Assembly (NCBI GenBank): GCA_902524635.1 | Contig: CABZDY010000003.1 | Location: 1 to 59,464 of the forward strand | Direction: 5' to 3' | DNA length: 59,464 nucleotides | Source of the DNA: an uncultured Pelagibacteraceae bacterium | GTDB lineage: Bacteria > Pseudomonadota > Alphaproteobacteria > Pelagibacterales > Pelagibacteraceae | Part shown: positions 1 through 8,494 of the stretch, in pieces | How positions within the stretch are numbered: position 1 is the first letter of the stretch | Layout of the letters: every line of letters begins with the position of its first letter | The notes under the pieces: generated by a model | Told to the model about the DNA's origin: nothing | Databases searched by the model: none | What the model saw: the letters and a program-made list of their open reading frames with translations, nothing else | Position numbers and translations under genes: made by a program

Positions 1-391
1 TAGCCTTTGGAGCCTGTTTTTTATCTACACTTTCAGCAGCAGCAAAACGATATTGATGAGCAAATGCCATCCCAAATCCAAGTGAAAAGCATGAGAATGA
101 ATAAAGAATAAAATTTTGTTTCATCACTGCATAGGCTGCCAGTAAAGCAAACAATGAGCTTGTTATGGATGATAATATAAAGCCTTTTTTTCTACCAGTG
201 ATACTCATTATTTTGGAAGCAGCTATTATAAAAAGAGCTGTGCCTACAATTGATAACGACATTGGTAAAGTCGACAAAGATTTAATTGGGCTTAAGCTAG
301 ATCCAATTATTCCACTTAAAAACACTGTTACAGGTGCAACTGAAAATGCACATGCATTGCTAGCGAATAGCAACCATACATTTTTATTCAT
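1..391 (-). CDS. MFS transporter, N-terminal part (runs off left edge)
   Basis: Reading the minus strand from the ATG at 391 gives an open frame to the window edge, about 130 residues. It starts MNKNVWLLFASNACAFSVAP and shows four hydrophobic segments, with a TGRKKG turn between the second and third that matches the MFS loop 2-3 motif. The substrate cannot be told from this part. The start lies 7 bases after the proW stop, so it may be the last gene of the betaine operon, though MFS proteins are not a standard part of that system. The carboxyl end is missing only because the window ends. An open frame on the opposite strand at 165-440 is its shadow. Confidence 0.75.
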   Translation of the reverse strand, partial: MNKNVWLLFASNACAFSVAPVTVFLSGIIGSSLSPIKSLSTLPMSLSIVGTALFIIAASKIMSITGRKKGFILSSITSSLFALLAAYAVMKQNFILYSFSCFSLGFGMAFAHQYRFAAAESVDKKQAPKA

Positions 392-398
392 TAGAGTA

Positions 399-1901
399 TT
401 AAACTCTTTTCTTACCTTGAACTACTCTGTCCAATATTAAAGCAACAAATAATATTGCAATACCAGCTAAAATACCTTGGCCTACATTTGCATATTGTAG
501 TGCCTCAAGCACGTCTTGTCCTAGGCCTTTAGCTCCTATTAATGATGCTACTACAACCATCGCTAAGCTTAACATCACAGTTTGGTTTACTCCTGCGAGT
601 ATTGATGGGGTTGCTAAAGGTAAATCAACTTTTCTAAGTAAATACCATTTAGATGCTCCATAAGCTATTGCAGCTTCTCTTATAGTTTCAGGAACTCCTC
701 TTAAACCTAATACTGTAAGTCTTACAACAGGTGTTCCTCCAAAAATCATTGTAATGATGACAGCTGCAACCTTTCCTGTTCCAAAAAATGCAATTACTGG
801 AATCATAAATACAAATGCAGGCATAGTTTGCATAAAATCCATTATTGGTCTTATCATTGAATAAAATCTTTGACGTCTAGCACAATAAATTCCTAAAGGT
901 ATCCCTATAGCAATACTTAAAATTGCAGCTGTTCCAAGTAAAGCAAGTGTTGTCATTGCCTTAACCCAAAAACCTAAAAAACCCATGTAAGCTAAAAATC
1001 CAGCAGAGTAAATTGCAGTTCTTATCCCTGCTGATAAAGCAGTTAAAACTACAATGGTGGTTATAATTACTATCCATGGAGTTTTAACAAATAAAAGCTC
1101 TAAAAAGTCTAGAACTGATCTGATACCAATAGTTATTGCAGTAAATACTGCATCCCCCTTTATCACCGCATAATCAAAAATTGTTTCAACCCACTTTATG
1201 GATGTAAGTCTTATCTCTGGGTGGGTAGGAAAATCATTCATTATAGAAAAAAAACCAGGGAAACTGTAATGAATAACTGAAAAAAACATGATGACTATAG
1301 TAAATCCAATGCTTAACAAGTAGTTTTTTGTTTTCATTCCTGGGCTAATCAATTTATTGGATAGCCATTCTGAATATCTTTTCTCTAAAATTGTATTGGC
1401 GAGTACACCTTGAATAAGTTTAATAAAAACTAATAAAGCAATTCCTGATATAGTAATCCATATTGCTGAAGCCTCAATTATTTGAACATCTACCACATAT
1501 TCTTTCATTGCTTTTTCAAGAGATTTTATTGCTCTTTCATAAACTTCGACTTTGTCTGGATTATTTTCGATTGCTGACTGCAGTTGCTTATTTCTAAAAT
1601 CAATCGTGGACTGAATTTTATCAATTTTTTCTAAAGCATCTTTTGTGATATTACCAAATAATCCTCTAATAATCTGGACAACTGCAAATGTTTCAACAAT
1701 TAAAAATGTTAAGGCATAATTCCAAACATTTCTTAACCCAAACCAAATTGGTCCAAATAAAGCAGCAAATAAATTAAAAGAAAAAGAGTAAGATGGTTTA
1801 CTACCAATTTTCTTAAATTCTTTAATATAATAATCTGGATTTGTAATAACAAAATTTTTGATTAATTCTGACCTAGTTAAATTTTTTATCTCCTTATTCA
1901 T
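399..1901 (-). CDS. proW: Glycine betaine/proline ABC transporter permease with long N-terminal extension
   Basis: Inner-membrane permease of a betaine/proline-type osmolyte importer. The C-terminal half carries the binding-protein-dependent permease domain with an EAA loop (REAAIAYGASKWYLLRK, then LPLATPSILAG). At about 500 residues it is much longer than E. coli ProW (about 350). The extra N-terminal ~200 residues contain an aromatic hydrophobic block (FNLFAALFGPIWFGLRNVW) resembling DUF2628-type membrane segments, a charged probably helical stretch, and another membrane segment. I chose the ATG at 1901, which overlaps the proV stop by 8 bases and has GAAGGA upstream; an open frame extends to a TTG at 1919. 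It follows proV in the operon, so the call is firm; the role of the extension is unknown. Confidence 0.9.
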   Translation of the reverse strand: MNKEIKNLTRSELIKNFVITNPDYYIKEFKKIGSKPSYSFSFNLFAALFGPIWFGLRNVWNYALTFLIVETFAVVQIIRGLFGNITKDALEKIDKIQSTIDFRNKQLQSAIENNPDKVEVYERAIKSLEKAMKEYVVDVQIIEASAIWITISGIALLVFIKLIQGVLANTILEKRYSEWLSNKLISPGMKTKNYLLSIGFTIVIMFFSVIHYSFPGFFSIMNDFPTHPEIRLTSIKWVETIFDYAVIKGDAVFTAITIGIRSVLDFLELLFVKTPWIVIITTIVVLTALSAGIRTAIYSAGFLAYMGFLGFWVKAMTTLALLGTAAILSIAIGIPLGIYCARRQRFYSMIRPIMDFMQTMPAFVFMIPVIAFFGTGKVAAVIITMIFGGTPVVRLTVLGLRGVPETIREAAIAYGASKWYLLRKVDLPLATPSILAGVNQTVMLSLAMVVVASLIGAKGLGQDVLEALQYANVGQGILAGIAILFVALILDRVVQGKKRV

Positions 1902-2946
1902 TATCATTTCCTTCAACAACCGCTTTCAACAAATCTGATTGTGTAATAATTCCAACTTCTTCGTTGTCATTGTTAAGTACTATAATTGGTTTATTCTCTG
2001 ATACTGATGTCTCAATAAGTTTACTTAATATATCGTTTTCGTTAACTCTTTCGTTGTTGCCAACATTTTGTCCAAAATTTCTCTTATAATTATCTAAGGG
2101 TTGCATAATAGTTTTGGCCTGAACGACTTTTAGTCTAGATATACCTTTTACAAAATCTGCAACATAATCATCAGCAGGATTTACAACTATCTCCTCCGGA
2201 GTACCTATTTGAACCACACTACCATCTCTCATTATAGCTATTCTATGGCCAACTCTTACTGCTTCATCAAGATCATGAGTTATAAATACAGTTGTCTTTT
2301 TCATTTGTTTTGAAAGTTTAATAAATTCAGTTTGAAGTTGACGTCTAATAAGAGGATCTAATGCACTAAAGGGTTCGTCCATCAGCAAAAATTCAGGATC
2401 TGCAGCTAATGCTCTTGCCAACCCTACTCTTTGTTGCATTCCTCCAGATAATTCGTGAGCATATTTATTTCCCCAACCTTGTAATTCTACAATATTTAAG
2501 ATGTTATTTGCTGCATCTAATCTATCATTCTTACTAACTCCTCTAATTTCCAATGGCATAGCAATATTATCTAAAACTGATCTGTGGGGCATTAAGGCAA
2601 AATTTTGAAAAACCATACCAATTTTTTGATTTCTAAGATCTTGAAGATTTTTTTTATCAAATTGCATGACATCTTGATTGTTTATTAATATTTTTCCTGA
2701 TGTTGGCTCTAATAGTCTATTAATATGTCTAACCAATGTAGACTTCCCACTACCTGATAGTCCCATTACACAAAATATTTCTCCTTTTTTTACGTTAAAT
2801 GAAACATCTGAAACTCCAATTACCGAGTTGTATTCCTCTAGAGCCTGTTGTTTTGTTATTTTTTTATTTTGAATAGCGTCCAGCGCATCTTTAGATGTGT
2901 TTCCAAATATTTTCCAAACATTTTGGACTTGTATGGCAGCTTCCAT
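1894..2946 (-). CDS. proV: Glycine betaine/proline ABC transporter ATP-binding protein
   Basis: ATPase subunit of the osmolyte importer, cytoplasmic side. Walker A is GLSGSGKST (residues 62-70), Q-loop FQNFALMPH near 113-121, signature LSGGMQQR (166-173) and Walker B FLLMDEP (186-192). The last ~50 residues resemble a CBS repeat (PIIVLNNDNEEVGIITQSD), which in ProV/OpuAA proteins senses ionic strength or nucleotides. Length 350 residues is slightly short for the family, leaving room for one clear CBS unit rather than two. It lies between proX and proW in the same direction. Confidence 0.93.
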   Translation of the reverse strand: MEAAIQVQNVWKIFGNTSKDALDAIQNKKITKQQALEEYNSVIGVSDVSFNVKKGEIFCVMGLSGSGKSTLVRHINRLLEPTSGKILINNQDVMQFDKKNLQDLRNQKIGMVFQNFALMPHRSVLDNIAMPLEIRGVSKNDRLDAANNILNIVELQGWGNKYAHELSGGMQQRVGLARALAADPEFLLMDEPFSALDPLIRRQLQTEFIKLSKQMKKTTVFITHDLDEAVRVGHRIAIMRDGSVVQIGTPEEIVVNPADDYVADFVKGISRLKVVQAKTIMQPLDNYKRNFGQNVGNNERVNENDILSKLIETSVSENKPIIVLNNDNEEVGIITQSDLLKAVVEGNDNE

Positions 2947-2979
2947 ATAAAGATTTTAGCTTAAAATTATTGAAAATGA

Positions 2980-3006
2980 TACCTGGCAACTATATGTCGC
3001 CAGGTA
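2980..3006 (-). terminator. Hairpin between proX and proV
   Basis: An 8-bp perfect stem (TACCTGGC 2980-2987 with GCCAGGTA 2999-3006) with an 11-base loop lies between the proX stop and the proV start. It lacks a long U tract on the minus strand, so it is better read as an intercistronic attenuator or RNA-stabilising hairpin than a full terminator. It could let the binding protein be made in excess over the membrane subunits. Confidence 0.6.
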
Positions 3007-3027
3007 ATTAAATTTAAATTGTCTAAT

Positions 3028-3990
3028 TTATAGACCTAACCAACCGTCAACTGTTGATTTATTTTTAGACATCCAATCTCTTGCAACTTCACCTGGGTCT
3101 CTTTTTTGGACTGAAACTTCATATGCCATCCAAGAAACATCGTCAGCAGTAATTTGGAAGTTTTTAAAAAAATCTACAATAGCTGGAGACTTGCTCTCTA
3201 AAGAAGTTCCCCATCCAATTTGGATTTGTTTTAAAGCATCCTTAGAAGCTACATATGATTTTTGATACCAATCAGCATCAGCTTTTGGTTGTATCATTTT
3301 GTATTTGGCAGGATCAAATTTAGGTTCTTCTAACATAACTACATCTGCCATTCCCCAAATAGCGTGTGGTTTGTAACAGTAAAATGCGTATCCTTCAGCT
3401 TTTTTTATTGAGTCTAGCACTCTAGCATTTTTTACTGCTTCAGCAGCTCTTATTGGTTCAATACCAGCATCATATAATTTATAATCTCTAAGTTTTACCT
3501 GGTTAACATTTGCAGAAGCCCATCCATCTGCACCAATCCAAAACTCACCTTTTCCATTTCCATCACTGTCCATTGCCTTAACAACTTCAGGTCTTCCCAA
3601 ATCTTCTATTGCGGTAATATTCATTTTTTTTGCAAATTGTTGTGAGACACAATAGCCTTGATTTCCTTCATAAGGATTTTTGCTTAATTTTAAAGTTCCT
3701 TTTGGCACTAAATCTTTTGTATAAGCTTCTTGATTTGGTAGCCAAATATCAGGGTGAACTTCGATTTCACCTTTACTTCTATCAATCGCTCCATAGATTG
3801 CCGTATTGTTACCTGGAACTAACTCGGCTTCACCACCCATTTTATCAATTACAACAGCAGCAAGTAAATTTGCAATTGCAGTTGCACCCGTCCAACCAGG
3901 ATCACCAATTTTTACTTTTTCAGCAAAACTTGAGGCTGGTACAAATAATGAAATTACTCCAGCCACAAGAATTTTTTTGATTATATTCAT
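3028..3990 (-). CDS. proX: Glycine betaine/proline-type periplasmic binding protein
   Basis: Periplasmic ligand-binding subunit (OpuAC family) delivering quaternary amines or related osmolytes to ProW/ProV. Residues 1-23 form a signal peptide with cleavage after SSFA. The mature part shows family features such as GDPGWTGATA, EVHPDIWLPNQ and several Trp/Tyr positions that could form the aromatic cage. The length of 320 residues is normal. It is the first gene of the operon; a GGGGAAAAT leader precedes the ATG and a candidate promoter lies further upstream. The exact ligand (glycine betaine, proline betaine, DMSP-like compounds) cannot be fixed from sequence. Confidence 0.92.
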   Translation of the reverse strand: MNIIKKILVAGVISLFVPASSFAEKVKIGDPGWTGATAIANLLAAVVIDKMGGEAELVPGNNTAIYGAIDRSKGEIEVHPDIWLPNQEAYTKDLVPKGTLKLSKNPYEGNQGYCVSQQFAKKMNITAIEDLGRPEVVKAMDSDGNGKGEFWIGADGWASANVNQVKLRDYKLYDAGIEPIRAAEAVKNARVLDSIKKAEGYAFYCYKPHAIWGMADVVMLEEPKFDPAKYKMIQPKADADWYQKSYVASKDALKQIQIGWGTSLESKSPAIVDFFKNFQITADDVSWMAYEVSVQKRDPGEVARDWMSKNKSTVDGWLGL

Positions 3991-4023
3991 ATTTTCCCCA
4001 TTTAAGTTATTTTTATAAATAAA

Positions 4024-4052
4024 ATCTAACTTTGTTTTAAATTTAGAGTCAA
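4024..4052 (-). promoter_or_regulatory. Candidate promoter of the proXVW operon
   Basis: On the minus strand TTGACT (4052-4047) is followed after 17 bases by TTAGAT (4029-4024). The -35 box matches 5 of 6 consensus positions, the -10 box only 3 of 6. The position about 35 bases upstream of proX is suitable. Sequence inspection only. Confidence 0.35.
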
Positions 4053-4108
4053 CATTTCTAATAAGCTAAAATGTAAATACTGCTATGCAAAAGCCTAAAA
4101 TGGCCGAT

Positions 4109-4861
4109 TTAAATAAGAAAGTCCTCAACAACTTGGTTAAATTTCTGAGGCTGCTCAAGATGTACATTGTGACAGCAGTTCTTAAATATTTTTAAATCAC
4201 TATCAGGAATAATATTGTTAAGTGTTGATACTTGTTCAAAATTATAAGATTTGTCTTTATCTCCCCAAATTATCAAGGTTTTGTTTTTTATTTTTTTTAA
4301 ATTTTCTAATCCATTCCAGTCTCTCATGGCAATTAGGGCATTGCGAGCTGCTTCTTCAGATATATTTTTAACTGCATTTTCACATAAATAATAATTTTTG
4401 GCTTGATCTCCTTCAACAAACCACTTTGGTGGTATTCTTTTTACTTGTTCCTTAATTCCTTCCTCACCCAGCTTTTTTATCGATGTATTTATAGGTTCAA
4501 ATCTTCCTGGGATGTCACCTATAGGTCCAGTAGCGAAACAAATCAATTTATTAATTCTATCTCCAGATAGATTTGCAATTTCTTGTACTATCATTCCACC
4601 CATCGAGTGCCCCATTAAATTAAACTTATCTATATTTTTTAAATCAATTTGTTGGATAATGAATTTAGCCATTAAACTAATACTATTTAAAGATTGTGCA
4701 TTAAAGCTTTCACCAAACCCTGGTAAAGCTGGAGCAATAATCCTAAATTTTTTTTGTAGATAATCTTTTTGGAGTTTCCACATTTCTGATGATCCTAAAT
4801 ATCCATGAACTAAAACAAGTGGATATCCTGAACCAATATCATCAATATAAATATCTTGCAT
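4109..4861 (-). CDS. Alpha/beta hydrolase
   Basis: Cytoplasmic alpha/beta-hydrolase-fold enzyme of 250 residues. The oxyanion-hole motif is HGYLGSSEMW (19-28), the nucleophile elbow GHSMGG places the catalytic Ser at 86, an Asp is likely in LIIWGDKDKSY, and the catalytic His is probably in CCHNVHLEQP near the end. Closest in style to 3-oxoadipate enol-lactonase/esterase-type members, but the substrate is not predictable. It is transcribed away from the racemase gene, the two starts being about 60 bases apart. Confidence 0.85.
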   Translation of the reverse strand: MQDIYIDDIGSGYPLVLVHGYLGSSEMWKLQKDYLQKKFRIIAPALPGFGESFNAQSLNSISLMAKFIIQQIDLKNIDKFNLMGHSMGGMIVQEIANLSGDRINKLICFATGPIGDIPGRFEPINTSIKKLGEEGIKEQVKRIPPKWFVEGDQAKNYYLCENAVKNISEEAARNALIAMRDWNGLENLKKIKNKTLIIWGDKDKSYNFEQVSTLNNIIPDSDLKIFKNCCHNVHLEQPQKFNQVVEDFLI

Positions 4862-4921
4862 AATTGTTTATAAAATATAGTTGTATATTGTTACTTTTAA
4901 AACAAAATTCAAAGTAGATTT

Positions 4922-5620
4922 ATGATTGGTATTCTTGGAGGAATGGGAACACAGGCTGGATTAGATTTTTGCAATAAACTTGCAAAAATAAACGCTGGTA
5001 AACTAGATCAACAGTATCCTATGTTTGTTTTATATAACAAATCTAACATTCCAAAACGACCTGAAAATTTAAAAAAATATTACAACGTTTTAAATTCACT
5101 TGTTGAGGGTTGTAAAATGTTGCAAAAAAACAATTGTAAATTCATTGTAATTCCATGCAACACAGCTCACTATTGGTACGATGATTTAAGAAAAAAAGTT
5201 AAAATCCCAATACTTAGTATGCCTAAAGAAGTTTACTTAGATACATCCAAAAATTGTAAAAAAAATTCTAAAATTGGTATTTTATCTACTGAAGCTACAT
5301 TAAGTACTAAAGTTTATAATAAGTATTTTGACAAAAATTTTAATTTAGTGAGTCCCAGCAAAGATTTACAGAAAAATTCAGTGAATAAATCTATAAAGCT
5401 TGTTAAAATGGGAAAAATAAAAGACGCAGAAAAAGCAATTAGACCAGCTGTAAATTATTTAATGAAAATTAAATGTAAAAAAATAATTCTTGGATGTACT
5501 GAGTTGCCGATTGCAATATTTGCCTACAAATCTTTTAAGAAAATAAAGCAATCAAAAGTATTTATTGATCCAAATCTTCTTTTGGCAAATATTTCAATGA
5601 AAAAATATAAGAAGTATTAA
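4922..5620 (+). CDS. Aspartate/glutamate racemase family protein
   Basis: Cofactor-independent amino acid racemase fold. It begins MIGILGGMGTQAG, the family N-terminal glycine motif. The first catalytic Cys is in VIPCNTAHYW (Cys79) and the second in IILGCTELPI near residue 193, so both acid/base cysteines are kept. The 232-residue length is normal. Aspartate racemase is the likeliest activity, but hydantoin racemase relatives are not excluded. It is a single gene ending at a symmetric hairpin. Confidence 0.85.
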   Translation: MIGILGGMGTQAGLDFCNKLAKINAGKLDQQYPMFVLYNKSNIPKRPENLKKYYNVLNSLVEGCKMLQKNNCKFIVIPCNTAHYWYDDLRKKVKIPILSMPKEVYLDTSKNCKKNSKIGILSTEATLSTKVYNKYFDKNFNLVSPSKDLQKNSVNKSIKLVKMGKIKDAEKAIRPAVNYLMKIKCKKIILGCTELPIAIFAYKSFKKIKQSKVFIDPNLLLANISMKKYKKY

Positions 5621-5622
5621 TT

Positions 5623-5660
5623 TAATCTCAGTTCTAATTATTAAACTAGAACTGAGATTA
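5623..5660. terminator. Bidirectional hairpin terminator between convergent genes
   Basis: A perfect 14-bp stem (5623-5636 with 5647-5660) and a 10-base loop lie between the racemase stop on the plus strand and the peroxiredoxin stop on the minus strand. It is the only convergent junction in the window with a strong hairpin, and could end transcription from both sides. Confidence 0.75.
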
Positions 5661-5681
5661 TAAATTAATCCTAAATCCCTA

Positions 5682-6341
5682 TTACTTTGTAGGATCTGGA
5701 ACTTTTCTTAAATAAGGCTTAATTGTTTCCCATCCATCTGGATATATTTTTTTAGCCTCGTCGTCTTTTACCGCAGGAAGTATCACTACATCTTCACCTT
5801 TTTTCCAATTAGCTGGAGTAGCAACTCTATGTTTTGCAGTAAGTTGCATTGAGTCTATGGCTCTTAAAATTTCATGGAAATTTCTACCTGTAGCCATTGG
5901 GTAAGTTAAATAAAGACCAATTCTTTTATCTGGTCTTACAACAAAAATAGTTCTAACAGTCTCATTATCAACTGCAGTTCGTCCCATTGAAGTTGTTCCT
6001 GCATCGGCTTCTAACATATTGAAAAGTTTTGCAACCTTTAAATCTTCGTCAGCGATAATAGGATAATCCGGCATTGTTCCAGATACATCTTTGATATCAT
6101 CTAACCATTTTTTGTGATCCTCAACCCCATCTACACTTAGTCCGATTACTTTTACATTTCGCGCATCAAACTCGGCTTTCATTTGTCCTAATGAACCTAA
6201 TTCTGTTGTACAAACTGGTGTAAAATCTTTTGGGTGAGAAAATAATACGCCCCAACTATCTCCAAGCCACTCATGAAAAGAGATATCTCCCTCTGTAGTT
6301 TTGCATTGAAAATCTGGACACATACTGTTTATTTTTAACAT
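5682..6341 (-). CDS. 1-Cys peroxiredoxin (Prx6 family)
   Basis: Thiol peroxidase that reduces hydrogen peroxide and alkyl hydroperoxides in the cytoplasm. The peroxidatic Cys44 sits in the Prx6 signature HPKDFTPVCTTELG, and the C-terminal region (YLTYPMATGRNFHEILRAID, then ATPANWKKGE) is typical of the 1-Cys subfamily. The 219-residue length is normal. A strong AAAGGAGAG ribosome binding site precedes the ATG at 6341. It diverges from the sulfide:quinone oxidoreductase gene across a 129-base gap. Confidence 0.95.
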   Translation of the reverse strand: MLKINSMCPDFQCKTTEGDISFHEWLGDSWGVLFSHPKDFTPVCTTELGSLGQMKAEFDARNVKVIGLSVDGVEDHKKWLDDIKDVSGTMPDYPIIADEDLKVAKLFNMLEADAGTTSMGRTAVDNETVRTIFVVRPDKRIGLYLTYPMATGRNFHEILRAIDSMQLTAKHRVATPANWKKGEDVVILPAVKDDEAKKIYPDGWETIKPYLRKVPDPTK

Positions 6342-6470
6342 TCTTCACTCTCCTTTAATTAATTAGAACTATTATAAATTATTGATTAGGTTTATCAACG
6401 ATATTTAAGTTTGAAAAAACAACTTATAAGACGTGTATCTTAAGCAGACTATAAGTGTTAGTTTTTTTAT

Positions 6471-7712
6471 ATGAACAACTCTAATCACTCAAATATTTTG
6501 ATTATCGGTGGCGGATGCGCTGGTATATCAGTTGCTACTAGATTAAAAAGTTTAAAGTCTGATTTATCAATATCAATCATAGAACCTTCTGAAAAATCTT
6601 TATATCAAGCAGCATGGACTTTAGTAGGTGCAGGTGCTTACGATGTAAATAGCACAATAAAACCAATGTCATCTGTAATGCCTAGTTATGTAAATTGGAT
6701 AAAAGATTATGCAGAAAGTTTTTCTCCAGAGTCAAACTCCGTAAAGACATCAAGTGGTGAATATTCATATGATTACTTAATAGTATGTCCTGGTTTAAAA
6801 ATTAATTTTGATGGAGTAGCAGGGTTAAAGGAAACTTTAGGAAAAAATAATGTTTGTACTAATTATAGTTCAGATATGGCTGTTTATACTTGGGAATGTT
6901 TAAAGAATTTGCAGGGAGGAAATTTATTATTTACCGAACCTCCAATGCCAATTAAGTGTGCAGGTGCTCCTCAAAAAATAGCTTACTTAGCTGCTGATCA
7001 CTTAAAGAAAAAGGGGGCTCTTAAAGATAGTAATTTAGAATTTTTATGTGCAAAGCCAGTAATTTTTGGTGTGCCTCATTTTCAAGGACCCTTAAATGAA
7101 ATATGTGACTCGTATGGTATTAAAAGAAGCTTTCAGCATAATTTAATTTCAGTAAACGGAGCGGCCAGAGAGGCAGTATTCAAACAATCAGATAAAGATG
7201 GAAATTCCAAAGAAGTTACAAAAAAATTTGATTTTATTCATGTAACACCGCCTCAAACTTCTCCTGACTTTATTAAGAATAGTCCATTAGCTGATGTTGG
7301 TGGATGGGTTGATGTAGATCATAAAGAAGGTACATTAAGACATACAAAATATGAAAATATTTATAGTTTAGGAGATGTAATGAATGCACCTAATGCAAAA
7401 ACTGGTGCAGCAGTTAGAAAGCAAGCTCCAATAGTTGCTCATAATATTATTAAAGATATAAACAAGTCATCTGAAGCATATAGACTTTATGATGGATATG
7501 GAGCCTGCCCTCTTACAGTTGCATACGGTAAAGTTATGCTAGCAGAATTTTGTTACGGTGGAAAAGTAACTCCAAGTTTACCGTTTGATCCAACAAAACC
7601 TAGTTCTTTATATTGGCAAATGAAATCAAAGCTTTTTCCTTGGTTACAATGGAATGTGATGTTTAAAGGAAAAGAATGGAGCAAGCCTAATCATAAAGCT
7701 ATTGAAAATTAG
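6471..7712 (+). CDS. sqr: Sulfide:quinone oxidoreductase (type II, SQRDL-like)
   Basis: Membrane-associated FAD enzyme that oxidises sulfide to a persulfide and passes electrons to quinone. It has an N-terminal dinucleotide-binding motif (ILIIGGGCAGIS, 9-20) and the two redox cysteines expected for the mitochondrial-type enzyme: Cys163 in PIKCAGAPQK and Cys346 in YGACPLTVAYGKVMLAEF, both in contexts very like human SQRDL. The FAD-proximal KTGAAVRKQAP motif is also present. Length 413. The next gene encodes persulfide dioxygenase, the usual functional partner, 35 bases downstream. Confidence 0.9.
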   Translation: MNNSNHSNILIIGGGCAGISVATRLKSLKSDLSISIIEPSEKSLYQAAWTLVGAGAYDVNSTIKPMSSVMPSYVNWIKDYAESFSPESNSVKTSSGEYSYDYLIVCPGLKINFDGVAGLKETLGKNNVCTNYSSDMAVYTWECLKNLQGGNLLFTEPPMPIKCAGAPQKIAYLAADHLKKKGALKDSNLEFLCAKPVIFGVPHFQGPLNEICDSYGIKRSFQHNLISVNGAAREAVFKQSDKDGNSKEVTKKFDFIHVTPPQTSPDFIKNSPLADVGGWVDVDHKEGTLRHTKYENIYSLGDVMNAPNAKTGAAVRKQAPIVAHNIIKDINKSSEAYRLYDGYGACPLTVAYGKVMLAEFCYGGKVTPSLPFDPTKPSSLYWQMKSKLFPWLQWNVMFKGKEWSKPNHKAIEN

Positions 7713-7747
7713 TCTCAATTTTATAAAATTTTAATTATTTTATAATT

Positions 7748-8440
7748 ATGATTTTTGAACAACTATTTGATACTAAATCATCAACTTACACTTATATCAT
7801 TTCGAGTGGAAAAGGACGTGAGGCATTAATCATAGATCCAGTAATTGAGCATACTGATGAATACATAAATGTTTTAAACAATTTAGAATTAAAACTTGTT
7901 AAGGTAATTGATACCCATATTCACGCAGATCATGTAACTGGCTTAAATGAGCTTAATCAAAGAACAAATTGTATTCGTATAATGGGTGAAAACTCTAAAT
8001 CTGAAGTTATTGATATCAAATTAAAGGATGATGAAAATATAAATGTCGAGAATATTGAACTTAAAGCCATTTATACGCCAGGTCATACAGATTGTTCATA
8101 CAGTTACTTAATGAATGATAGAGTTTTTACAGGAGATACACTTTTAATTAATGGTACTGGAAGAACTGACTTTCAAAATGGTAGTGCTCATCAGGCTTAT
8201 GAGTCATTGTTTGGTAAACTATTAAAACTTCCTAATGAAACACTTGTTTATCCTGCTCATGATTATAATGGAAAGAAAAATTCTACAATTGGTAGTGAGA
8301 AGAACAATAACCCTCGATTACAAGTCAATTCAAAAGAGGAATATGCTGAAATAATGGATAATCTTAATCTTCCTAACCCAAAAATGATGGATATTGCAGT
8401 CCCTGCAAATCTAAAGGGATTAACGCTTAAAGAACTCTAA
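7748..8440 (+). CDS. Persulfide dioxygenase (ETHE1-like metallo-beta-lactamase fold)
   Basis: Non-heme iron enzyme that oxidises glutathione persulfide, the product of sulfide oxidation, to sulfite. The MBL motif THIHADHVTG gives His57, His59, Asp61 and His62; further metal-site motifs are TPGHTDCSYSY, GDTLLINGTGRTDF and YPAHDYNG. The sequence GRTDFQNG and the 230-residue length fit the ETHE1/Blh group rather than glyoxalase II. Its position directly after the sqr gene supports the role. Confidence 0.9.
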   Translation: MIFEQLFDTKSSTYTYIISSGKGREALIIDPVIEHTDEYINVLNNLELKLVKVIDTHIHADHVTGLNELNQRTNCIRIMGENSKSEVIDIKLKDDENINVENIELKAIYTPGHTDCSYSYLMNDRVFTGDTLLINGTGRTDFQNGSAHQAYESLFGKLLKLPNETLVYPAHDYNGKKNSTIGSEKNNNPRLQVNSKEEYAEIMDNLNLPNPKMMDIAVPANLKGLTLKEL

Positions 8441-8460
8441 AATCAGCGATATTATTAGTA

Positions 8461-8490
8461 TTGTTTTTAAAAAATATACAATTATATAAC
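8461..8490 (+). promoter_or_regulatory. Possible promoter giving a leaderless transcript for the Cys-rich gene
   Basis: TTGTTT (8461-8466), an 18-base spacer and TATAAC (8485-8490) precede an ATG at 8495. The -10 box is close to consensus, the -35 weak. The ATG is only 4 bases beyond the -10 box and has no Shine-Dalgarno sequence, so initiation would be on a leaderless or nearly leaderless mRNA if this promoter is real. Confidence 0.3.
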
Positions 8491-8494
8491 ACTC

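Noticed and set aside
165..440. Plus-strand open frame of 91 codons at the left end
   Set aside because: It lies wholly opposite the MFS gene fragment, whose minus-strand product has proper membrane segments and the GRKKG loop.
3630..3980. Plus-strand frame of 116 codons rich in Gln and Leu
   Set aside because: Opposite proX, low-complexity composition, no family; a shadow of the binding-protein gene.
3991..4108. Possible riboswitch upstream of proX
   Set aside because: The leader is short and AT-rich with no paired GC-rich stems or conserved core that I recognise; a simple promoter explains it.
6421..6470. Two TATAAG copies upstream of the sulfide:quinone oxidoreductase gene as a regulator site
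   Set aside because: Short AT-rich hexamers are expected by chance here, and no symmetric or well-spaced -35 box accompanies them.
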